A stretch of DNA of 12,502 nt from Bacteroidales bacterium (GTDB lineage: Bacteria; Bacteroidota; Bacteroidia; Bacteroidales; JAADGE01). Below are positions 1 through 6,821 of this stretch, piece after piece (within the stretch, counting starts at the first letter, position 1; the number at the start of each line of letters is the position of its first letter). The position numbers and the translations under genes were made by a program. The notes under the pieces were generated by a model that saw nothing but the letters and a program-made list of their open reading frames with translations, did no database searches and was not told where the DNA came from. Where the stretch lies: contig JANTGL010000049.1 in assembly GCA_024762915.1 (NCBI GenBank), forward strand, positions 1-12,502. The letters are read 5' to 3'.

Positions 1-1
1 A

Positions 2-1567
2 AAGGAAGAGCAATTTCGTTTGCTCGGCGGAAATTCCGTCCACGGCGAAGTTGAAAAAACTTTAAAAGGTTTGGGTTTTGAACAAAACGATTTTAAACGG
101 CAAGTTACCGAGTTCAGCGGCGGCTGGCGAATGCGTATTGAATTGGCAAAAATAATTCTCCAAAAACCCGATTTGCTTTTACTCGATGAACCGACCAATC
201 ATCTTGATATAGAATCGATTGAATGGCTGGAACAACTTCTGATTTCATATCCGGGTGCAATCATTTTAATATCGCACGACAGAACTTTTTTAGATCGTAT
301 TACCAAACGAACAATTGAAATTTCCTTAGGAAAAATATATGATTATAAAGCTGCTTACAGTAAATACGAAGAACTTCGAAAAGAACGCATCGAACAGCAA
401 ACGGCAGCTTATGAAAATCAGCAGAAAAAAATAAAAGATACCGAACAATTTATCGATCGTTTCAGAGCAAAAGCAACCAAAGCCGTTCAAGTGCAATCAC
501 GCATTAAGCAATTGGAAAAAATTGAACGCATAGAAATTGATAAAACCGATGTTTCCGATTTGCATGTAAAATTTCCGCCGGCTCCGCACTCCGGTGAGTT
601 GACACTTGATGTTGAAAATCTTCTGAAAAAATACGATGATAAAATCATTCTGAAAGATATTATTTTGACCGTTGAAAGAGGAAGAAAAATTGCTTTTGTC
701 GGGAAAAACGGTGCCGGAAAAACCACTTTAATAAAAGTGATTACCGGAGAAACAGATTTTTCCGGAAAAGTAAAATTAGGACATTTGGTGAAAATCGGTT
801 ATTTTGCTCAAAATCAGGAAAAAGAATTGGATGAAAATAAAACCGTTTTTGAAACATTGGATGATATTGCGGTAGGAGAGGTGCGAAAAAAATTACGAAC
901 AATTTTGGGAAATTTCCTTTTCAGTGATGATGATATTGAAAAAACAGTTGCCGTTTTATCCGGCGGTGAACGTGCTCGTTTGGCATTGGCGAAATTGATG
1001 CTTGAACCCTACAATTTTTTAATTCTGGACGAACCGACAAACCATTTGGATATTCATTCGAAAGATGTTTTGAAACAGGCACTTATGCAATATAACGGAA
1101 CCTTAATAGTCGTTTCTCACGACAGACATTTTCTGAACGGATTGGCTGATGAGATTTATGAATTTACAAATCATAAAATTAAGAAACATTCAGGTGATAT
1201 AAATTTATTTCTGGAAAAGAAAAAAGCAGAAAGCATAAAACAATTTGAAAAAAATATCGGCACAAAAAAAAATAAAATTAGTACAAGTTCAAACAATAAA
1301 GACTTGTATTTAAAACGAAAAGAAGCAGATAAAGAAATTCGTAAAGCTGAAAATGAACACAAAAATCTTGAAAAACGAATTGAAGAATTAGAAGATTTTA
1401 TTACGGAATGTGAAGACAAATTATCTTCCGGAGAAAAAATAACAGATACAAATTTTTGGACTGATTTTGAAAATGCAAAAAAAGAAGTTGATCAAAAGAT
1501 GCTGATTTGGGATGAGTTAACTCAAAAAATATCCGAACTTACCGAAAAAAAAGATTTGTTAAAATAA
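2..1567 (+). CDS. ABC-F family ATPase (Uup/YdiF-like), 5'-truncated by window edge
   Basis: Soluble ABC-F proteins have two ATPase domains in one chain, bind the ribosomal E site and modulate translation; they are not transporters. The frame is open to the left edge, so the first TTG at 20 is not a real start and roughly the first 100 residues (including the first Walker A) are missing. Numbering from that TTG codon: first-domain signature FSGGWRMR (32-39), Walker B LLLLDEPTNHLD (52-63), switch His in ISHDRTF (84-90), a charged helical linker (about 113-173), second-domain Walker A GKNGAGKT (228-235), signature LSGGERAR (313-320), Walker B FLILDEPTNHLD (333-344) and VSHDRHF (365-371). The tail (about 415-515) is a Lys/Glu-rich coiled coil like the C-terminal domain of Uup-type members. 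The DEPTNHLD motifs separate ABC-F from membrane ABC ATPases. The subfamily is not certain without the N-terminus. I see no clear terminator after the stop. Confidence 0.93.
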   Translation, partial: KEEQFRLLGGNSVHGEVEKTLKGLGFEQNDFKRQVTEFSGGWRMRIELAKIILQKPDLLLLDEPTNHLDIESIEWLEQLLISYPGAIILISHDRTFLDRITKRTIEISLGKIYDYKAAYSKYEELRKERIEQQTAAYENQQKKIKDTEQFIDRFRAKATKAVQVQSRIKQLEKIERIEIDKTDVSDLHVKFPPAPHSGELTLDVENLLKKYDDKIILKDIILTVERGRKIAFVGKNGAGKTTLIKVITGETDFSGKVKLGHLVKIGYFAQNQEKELDENKTVFETLDDIAVGEVRKKLRTILGNFLFSDDDIEKTVAVLSGGERARLALAKLMLEPYNFLILDEPTNHLDIHSKDVLKQALMQYNGTLIVVSHDRHFLNGLADEIYEFTNHKIKKHSGDINLFLEKKKAESIKQFEKNIGTKKNKISTSSNNKDLYLKRKEADKEIRKAENEHKNLEKRIEELEDFITECEDKLSSGEKITDTNFWTDFENAKKEVDQKMLIWDELTQKISELTEKKDLLK

Positions 1568-1576
1568 TCTTTATGA

Positions 1577-1665
1577 AACACCCAAACCGGACTATTAATA
1601 ATCGGCGGAATGATTAATGCAATTTCATAAATAAATATATTGAATAAAGCTTACATGCGGGTGTT
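1577..1665. repeat. Possible small inverted-repeat element (89 bp)
   Basis: The segment is bounded by perfect 7-bp inverted termini, AACACCC at 1577-1583 and GGGTGTT at 1659-1665. It is more GC-mixed than its flanks and holds a smaller ATTAAT repeat pair (1594-1599 and 1613-1618). The size and termini would suit a short dispersed element or a structured transcript end. One copy in one window cannot distinguish these from chance. Confidence 0.25.
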
Positions 1666-1742
1666 CCTTTGTGACCTTTGAAAATAATAAAAAAAGACAC
1701 ATGAAATTTCGGTTGTGCTTATCCGAAAATAAAATATATTCT

Positions 1743-1750
1743 TATATTTG
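1743..1750 (+). promoter_or_regulatory. Candidate -7 element for the lipoprotein-transporter block
   Basis: TATATTTG matches the Bacteroidota -7 consensus TAnnTTTG exactly and lies 85 bases before the lipoprotein start codon. No TTTG -33 box is found at the usual 19-21 base spacing, so the call rests on the -7 match and its position in the gap. Confidence 0.4.
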
Positions 1751-1835
1751 CATTTAACTTGTTTATAATATTTTAAGCAAATGTTTTGTTTTTTTGCTGA
1801 TTTAAGTGTTTGATAATAAAAAATACTAAAAATTG

Positions 1836-2735
1836 ATGGTAAGACAATCCTTCAGAATAGTTATTACTGTTATAATAATTTCAGGATTATTCTTTTATCC
1901 GAATTGCAAAGGAGAAGATTCGGATAAAGACAGAAATGCAGACTCTCTTCAAAATCAGAATACGGATAAAACATTTAAATTTAAAGAAAAGTTATTCAGT
2001 ATTCCGTCACCTTTTGTTGCATCGGACTTAATAAAAGAAATTTCTGATGATTTTAACAGCGATTTGCTGAATCCTGCCGAAAATAAAATTAATTACACGA
2101 CAACTTCCGATAAAGCTTTAAATCTGGGTGTTTATACGGCAGATTTAGCCTATTCAAATGTATATGAACAGTTTTCTTCAACAACAAAATATATTAAAGT
2201 TGTTCGTAACTTATCTTCTGAGTTACAAATCATGAATTCCTATACTGACAAGGTTCTTGAAAATTTCGAAAAGAATTTGAATGATAAAGATTCATTAAAT
2301 AAAATTTTTACCGATGCATATCGAGAAACTGATTTATATCTTTCTGAAAATAACAGACAACAAGTTGCTGATTTAGTTGTTGCGGGTGCTTGGATTGAAG
2401 GACTGTTTTTAATGACACAAATTGCTGCAGAAAAAAATAATAAAGAATTAATTGATCGAATCGGCGAGCAAAAATATTCCCTTAAAAATTTAATAATTTT
2501 ATTAAATAAGCATCAAAACGAAAATGAAAAGATAACAAATTTGAATAATAAATTGAACGAGTTAAATCGTGAATTTAATCAAATTGAAATAAAATATAAA
2601 TACATTAATCAAATTGTTGTTCCGAATGAACGAAAAAGTGTTATTTTGAGCGAAACTCAAATTATGATTACCCCGGAAGTGTTAAAAAAAATTACTGAAA
2701 AAGTGAAAGAAATCAGAAAATTAGTTATTAAATAA
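1836..2735 (+). CDS. Lipoprotein of unknown function, probably surface-exposed
   Basis: A 299-residue envelope lipoprotein. The ATG at 1836 is preferred over the adjacent TTG at 1833. The N-terminus has Arg at 3 and 7, a hydrophobic stretch (about 8-21) and a lipobox-like YPNC with the acceptor Cys at 24. The lipobox is not canonical, but Bacteroidota lipoboxes are loose. After the Cys comes KGEDSDKD, a charged, acid-rich run like the export signal that sends Bacteroidota lipoproteins to the cell surface. The mature part is mostly helical and charged, with a segment around ALNLGVYTADLAYSNVY and another around AGAWIEGLF. These resemble, from memory, a conserved Bacteroidota family with no assigned function. 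The next gene starts 12 bases downstream, so it is probably the first gene of a three-gene transcription unit with the ABC transporter. A link to the transporter is inferred from position only. Confidence 0.8.
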   Translation: MVRQSFRIVITVIIISGLFFYPNCKGEDSDKDRNADSLQNQNTDKTFKFKEKLFSIPSPFVASDLIKEISDDFNSDLLNPAENKINYTTTSDKALNLGVYTADLAYSNVYEQFSSTTKYIKVVRNLSSELQIMNSYTDKVLENFEKNLNDKDSLNKIFTDAYRETDLYLSENNRQQVADLVVAGAWIEGLFLMTQIAAEKNNKELIDRIGEQKYSLKNLIILLNKHQNENEKITNLNNKLNELNREFNQIEIKYKYINQIVVPNERKSVILSETQIMITPEVLKKITEKVKEIRKLVIK

Positions 2736-2747
2736 TTCAGAATTAAA

Positions 2748-3173
2748 GTGAAGAATTTAAAATTTAAATATTTCCTTCTGTTATTAAGTTTTATTGTTTT
2801 TAAACTTAATGCAACTGCTCAACTGGATTCGGTAATGGCAGAATGTAACACGCTTCTGACAGACGATTTTATATCAGACGGACAACAATATTTAAGTTTG
2901 ATTACGGGTGACCAAACTGCTGAATTCAGTGTCGTTTTTTACGGCGGAAATACATACAGAGTTATTTCATGCGGCGGTAATAACAATAAAGATATTATTT
3001 TTAATATATATGATAAATATCGGAATTTATTGTTTTCAAACATTGATTATGATAAAACCAATTATTGGAATTTTCAGTTTGAATCAACAGTTGAATGCTT
3101 TATTGAAGCAAAATTTGAACCCGGAAATAATAAATCCGGTTTTGCCGTTATTTTAATAGGTTTACAAAAATGA
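2748..3173 (+). CDS. Small secreted protein of unknown function
   Basis: A 141-residue protein starting with GTG. That start gives a good signal peptide: Lys at 2, 5 and 7, a hydrophobic core (about 8-18) and a likely signal peptidase I site after NATA (24), before Gln. The mature part of about 117 residues alternates polar and hydrophobic residues, suggesting a small beta-sandwich. The stretches YRVISCGG, IIFNIYDKY and FIEAKFEPG resemble the strand pattern of pre-peptidase C-terminal-type domains, but this is only a shape resemblance. It has three cysteines (33, 75, 117). The stop overlaps the next start (ATGA at 3170-3173), so translation is probably coupled to the ABC transporter, suggesting a matching periplasmic or exported partner. 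An out-of-frame 82-codon frame inside it is a shadow. Confidence 0.75.
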   Translation: MKNLKFKYFLLLLSFIVFKLNATAQLDSVMAECNTLLTDDFISDGQQYLSLITGDQTAEFSVVFYGGNTYRVISCGGNNNKDIIFNIYDKYRNLLFSNIDYDKTNYWNFQFESTVECFIEAKFEPGNNKSGFAVILIGLQK

Positions 3174-6100
3174 GCGAAAATATTTTAAAAGCATTAATGC
3201 AGCTTTTTGCAATCATTGCTCGTCCGAACAGTGATGAAAGTTCTCGGCGTCCGCTTGTGAAACTGTTTTTAAATCAGCAGCTTAATAAAGAATTAGTATC
3301 GCATTATCTTATTATTTTTGATAACTTTTATCACGAGCATCAAAAAAAATCTCAAAATAAATTGGCTAAAAGAATAGCCTCCTCTTCAGTAAGAGTCCTA
3401 ACAATTTGCACAATAATAAACAAAGAACTTACATTAAAACAAAAAATAATTGTTCTGGTTCGTTTGTTGGAATTTATTAATTCCGAAGGTAAAGCTTCAG
3501 AACAAGAATATGAGTTTGTTAAAACCGTTGCCGAAACTTTTTATATCTCCGATGAGGAATATGAAAGACTTAAAATGTTTGTCCTGAATAAAAAAGGAAA
3601 TATTCCCGAGTTTGAAAATGTTTTGGTCATTCATGACAAAGAACCCGAAGATAAGAACGTAAAATATCTTTATACAAAAGCACTTGATGAACCTATTATA
3701 GTATATTACAGTAAAATATCAAATCTGTATATCTTTGAATATTACGGTTCAAAAGAATTATTTCTTAACGGCCAACTGATACTTAAAGATCGAGTATATG
3801 CCCTTTCTGCCGGTTCTGCAATTCGAGATGCTAAAAGACACCCGATATATTTCAGTGATATCGTAAAAGCTTTTAAAGACGAATCTCAAAAAACAAAACT
3901 CCTTTTTGAAGTTAAGAATCTTACTTATAAATTTCAGAGCGGAAAAATAGCTCTTCATAAAACCGATTTTACTGAAACTGACGGAAAACTAGTCGGAATT
4001 ATGGGTGCAAGCGGTTCCGGAAAATCAACCTTACTCAATATTCTTAACGGAAATTATCCGTCGTCAACCGGTGAAGTTTTAATAAACGGATTTGATGTTA
4101 ACAGAGATAAAGAAGAACTCGAAGGGATAATCGGTTTTGTTTCGCAAGATGATTTATTGATGGAGGATTTAACTGTTTTTCAAAACTTGTATTATAATGC
4201 TGAATTGTGTTTTGGCGGCTTATCGAAAAATCAAATTCTTGAAAAGGTTGTCAAAATTCTTAAGGATCTCGGACTGTTTGATATTCGGAACATGAAAGTC
4301 GGAAGTCCTTTGAATAAAAAAATCAGCGGCGGACAACGAAAACGTTTAAATATTGCGCTGGAATTAATCCGTGAACCTGCAATTTTATTCTTGGATGAAC
4401 CCACGTCGGGTTTATCGTCTCGTGATTCGGAAAATATTCTTGACTTGTTGAAAGACATTACATTAAAAGGAAAGTTGATTTTTGTAGTTATTCATCAACC
4501 GTCTTCCGATATTTTTAAAATGTTTGATCGCCTTGTAATTCTTGATCAAGGCGGATATGTGGTGTATAACAGTGATCCCGTTGATTCTTTAGTCTATTTT
4601 AAATCTCGTATTAAGCAAGCCGATTGGAGTGAAAGCGAATGTCCTGTCTGCGGAAATGTGAATGCAGAACAGATATTTGATATTTTAGAGTCTCAAATAT
4701 TGGATGAATACGGAAATTTAACTTCTTTAAGAAAATTTAAACCCAGAGAATGGTACACCTATTACGAAGAAAATAAACCGAAAGAAGATATTTTGCAAAA
4801 AGCTGATGTTGATAAAGATAAAATTTATAAATCATTACCGGAAATTAAATTTAAAGTCCCGAATAAATTAAAACAATTTTGGATTTTTACGCAACGTGAT
4901 GTTAAATCTAAATTAGCCAATGTTCAATATATGGTTCTGAATTTATTAGAAGCTCCGATTTTGGCTTATTTACTTTCTGAAATAATTAAATATTTAAATA
5001 TTTCGGCAGAAAATACAATCGGGTATAATTTCAGCGAAAATGATAATATTCCCGTATATATTTTTATGGCTGTAATTATTGCTCTTTTTACGGGTTTAAC
5101 AATGAGTGCCGACGAGATTATTAAAGACAGAAAAATAAGAACTCGTGAATCGTTTTTAAATTTAAGCAGAAACAGCTATTTGCTTTCTAAAGTATTTATA
5201 CTCTTTGTAATAGCTGCATATCAAGCATTAACTTTTACCTTAATAGGAAACTCGATTTTGCACATTAAAGCCATGTATTGGGAATATTGGCTAATCTTAT
5301 TTTCTACTTGGGCTTCCTCAATAATGATGGGCTTAAATATTTCCGACGGATTTAAAACATCTGTTACAATCTATATTCTTATTCCTTTTTTGATTATTCC
5401 TCAAATTGTTTTAAGCGGGATTATTGTAAGATATGAAAAATTAAATCCGGCAATAACTCAACCCGGAACCATTCCTTGGTTCGGTGAAATTATTACGGCA
5501 AGATGGTCCTACGAAGCATTGGCAACTTATCAGTTTGTGTATAATAAATATGAACAACCAATTTATAAATGGGAACGTATTAAGCATGAAGCAAATTATA
5601 AGAAAGATTTAATTGTCAGTAATTTGAAAAATAAAATCAGTTATTATGAAAGGCATAAAAATGAACTTTCAAAAGAAGATATAATTATTGAGAACTTGAG
5701 TGTTATCAGAAATGAAGTCTTAAACGAACTGAAAGTAAATAATAAAGTAAGCTCGGATTTAAATCTGAATCATATTTATATTAACAAAATAACAACTGAA
5801 GATATTACTAAGTTGAAAACGTATCTTGTTGATTTAAAACAATATTATATTAATCGATATAAATTAGCCGAACAAAAAGAAGATGAATATATTGATAAAC
5901 AGACTAATACTCCTGAATTAAACGAAAAATATATTCAATTAAAAAGAACATTTCATAATGAAGCTTTGGAAGAAATTGTTACTAATAAAAATGAATTAAA
6001 AAAAATATTGGAATATAAGGGACATCTTTACCAAAAAACAGATATGATTTATAAATATCCCGAACGTGTTTTAATTTCTCAATTTTATGCCCCTAAAAAG

Positions 6101-6271
6101 AAATTATTCGACGGGAAGTATTATCCGACTTTCTGGGTAAATTTCTTTGTTATTTGGATTTTTACGATATTCTTGTATTTTTTATTGTATTTCAGTATTA
6201 TTAAAAAAACATTCTTGTTTTTTGAAAATTTGAAATACAGAGCAAAAGAAAAACATGAGCATAAACTTTAA
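3170..6271 (+). CDS. ABCG-type half-transporter with TerB-like and FHA-like N-terminal regions
   Basis: A 1033-residue inner-membrane ABC protein with the ATPase before the membrane part, as in the ABCG/White (ABC-2) group. Residues about 1-140 are helical. Residues 88-140 (LTLKQKIIVLVRLLEF, then SEGKASEQEYEF) look like a TerB-type helical domain. Residues about 147-236 are beta-rich, with YYGSKELFLNG and an L-SAGSAIR segment, resembling an FHA-like module. The ATPase has Walker A GASGSGKST (279-287), Q-loop Gln326, signature ISGGQRKRL (385-393), Walker B ILFLDEPTSGL (405-415) and switch His442. A linker carries CPVC (491-494). Membrane helices are at about 584-608, 627-648, 670-697, 706-726, 730-753 and 984-1013. 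Between the fifth and sixth lies a charged, coiled-coil-prone region of about 230 residues, presumably periplasmic. It overlaps the upstream gene by four bases. Six helices imply a dimer. The substrate is unknown, and export is expected from the family. Confidence 0.9.
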   Translation: MSENILKALMQLFAIIARPNSDESSRRPLVKLFLNQQLNKELVSHYLIIFDNFYHEHQKKSQNKLAKRIASSSVRVLTICTIINKELTLKQKIIVLVRLLEFINSEGKASEQEYEFVKTVAETFYISDEEYERLKMFVLNKKGNIPEFENVLVIHDKEPEDKNVKYLYTKALDEPIIVYYSKISNLYIFEYYGSKELFLNGQLILKDRVYALSAGSAIRDAKRHPIYFSDIVKAFKDESQKTKLLFEVKNLTYKFQSGKIALHKTDFTETDGKLVGIMGASGSGKSTLLNILNGNYPSSTGEVLINGFDVNRDKEELEGIIGFVSQDDLLMEDLTVFQNLYYNAELCFGGLSKNQILEKVVKILKDLGLFDIRNMKVGSPLNKKISGGQRKRLNIALELIREPAILFLDEPTSGLSSRDSENILDLLKDITLKGKLIFVVIHQPSSDIFKMFDRLVILDQGGYVVYNSDPVDSLVYFKSRIKQADWSESECPVCGNVNAEQIFDILESQILDEYGNLTSLRKFKPREWYTYYEENKPKEDILQKADVDKDKIYKSLPEIKFKVPNKLKQFWIFTQRDVKSKLANVQYMVLNLLEAPILAYLLSEIIKYLNISAENTIGYNFSENDNIPVYIFMAVIIALFTGLTMSADEIIKDRKIRTRESFLNLSRNSYLLSKVFILFVIAAYQALTFTLIGNSILHIKAMYWEYWLILFSTWASSIMMGLNISDGFKTSVTIYILIPFLIIPQIVLSGIIVRYEKLNPAITQPGTIPWFGEIITARWSYEALATYQFVYNKYEQPIYKWERIKHEANYKKDLIVSNLKNKISYYERHKNELSKEDIIIENLSVIRNEVLNELKVNNKVSSDLNLNHIYINKITTEDITKLKTYLVDLKQYYINRYKLAEQKEDEYIDKQTNTPELNEKYIQLKRTFHNEALEEIVTNKNELKKILEYKGHLYQKTDMIYKYPERVLISQFYAPKKKLFDGKYYPTFWVNFFVIWIFTIFLYFLLYFSIIKKTFLFFENLKYRAKEKHEHKL

Positions 6272-6329
6272 ACAGTTTCTGATTTTTCCGATACGATTCC
6301 GTTTTAATTTTTAAAAACAACACAAAAGA

Positions 6330-6743
6330 ATGAAACTTATTATTATCAACGGCCCAAACCTTAACCTTCTCGGAATCAGAGAAAAGGATATATACGGAAA
6401 TAAATCTTTTGAAAGTTTTTTTGAAAATTTATCATTTAAATTTCCTGATTATAAACTTGAATTCTTTCAATCGAATATTGAAGGAGAGATTATTAATAAA
6501 CTTCATGAAGTCGGCTTTTCATACGACGGTATTATATTAAATGCTGCAGCATATACACATACTTCTTTGGCAATCGCAGATGCTGTTAAAGCAATTAATT
6601 CTCCGGTTATTGAAGTTCATATCTCAAATATTTTCAGTCGCGAAAAAATCAGACACACTTCATTGATAGCTCCTTATTGCAAAGGCAGTATATCCGGTTT
6701 CGGACTGAAGTCTTATGAATTAGCCGTAAAAAGTTTTTTATAA
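6330..6743 (+). CDS. aroQ: 3-dehydroquinate dehydratase, type II
   Basis: This cytosolic enzyme converts 3-dehydroquinate to 3-dehydroshikimate in the shikimate pathway. The protein is 137 residues, close to the usual length of about 140-150, and the family forms dodecamers. The N-terminal INGPNLNLLG motif (6-15) is followed by Arg17 and the catalytic Tyr22 in the flexible lid (IREKDIYG). FFQSNIEGE (45-53), LNAAAYTHTS (70-79) and EVHISNIFSRE (95-105) supply the substrate-binding Asn71 and His77 and the catalytic His97. Arg104 and RHTS (108-111) complete the pattern. It lies 58 bases after the ABC transporter on the same strand, with no clear terminator between, so read-through is possible. 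The pathway gives no functional tie to the transporter. The start is the first ATG matching the family N-terminus, in an A-rich context without a Shine-Dalgarno motif. Confidence 0.96.
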   Translation: MKLIIINGPNLNLLGIREKDIYGNKSFESFFENLSFKFPDYKLEFFQSNIEGEIINKLHEVGFSYDGIILNAAAYTHTSLAIADAVKAINSPVIEVHISNIFSREKIRHTSLIAPYCKGSISGFGLKSYELAVKSFL

Positions 6744-6764
6744 CAACCTTTTCCTTCTTTTTAC

Positions 6765-6795
6765 TTGAATAATTCCCCTATTTAACGTATATTTG
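6765..6795 (+). promoter_or_regulatory. Bacteroidota-type promoter for the branching enzyme gene
   Basis: A TTG -33 box (6765-6767) and a perfect TAnnTTTG -7 box, TATATTTG (6788-6795), are separated by 20 bases, the usual spacing for the Bacteroidota primary sigma factor. Transcription would begin near 6800, leaving a leader of about 20 bases before the ATG at 6822. This suggests the gene is transcribed independently of aroQ. Confidence 0.65.
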
Positions 6796-6821
6796 TTAAT
6801 GTTTACATTTATACTGATACC

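Larger units (their letters stand above)
1568..1835. other. Non-coding gap after the ABC-F gene
   Basis: This 268-base gap has no convincing reading frame. Its first third carries a 7-bp inverted repeat, AACACCC (1577-1583) and GGGTGTT (1659-1665), enclosing 75 bases. Near 1707-1728 lies a 6-bp stem, TTTCGG/CCGAAA, with a 10-base loop and no T-tract, so it does not look like a terminator. The last third holds a promoter-like element at 1743-1750. No known riboswitch class is recognisable to me. Confidence 0.5.

Noticed and set aside
487..1419. Minus-strand open frames inside the ABC-F gene (487-726 and 1171-1419)
   Set aside because: They lie opposite a strongly conserved coding sequence and have the low-complexity Phe/Ser-rich composition of antisense shadows.
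1570..1660. Short minus-strand open stretch through the gap after the ABC-F gene, as a gene remnant
   Set aside because: It is short, resembles no family I recognise and overlaps the inverted-repeat segment; a non-coding explanation is simpler.
1707..1728. TTTCGG/CCGAAA hairpin as a terminator for the ABC-F gene
   Set aside because: The stem is only 6 bp, it is 140 bases from the stop and no T-tract follows.
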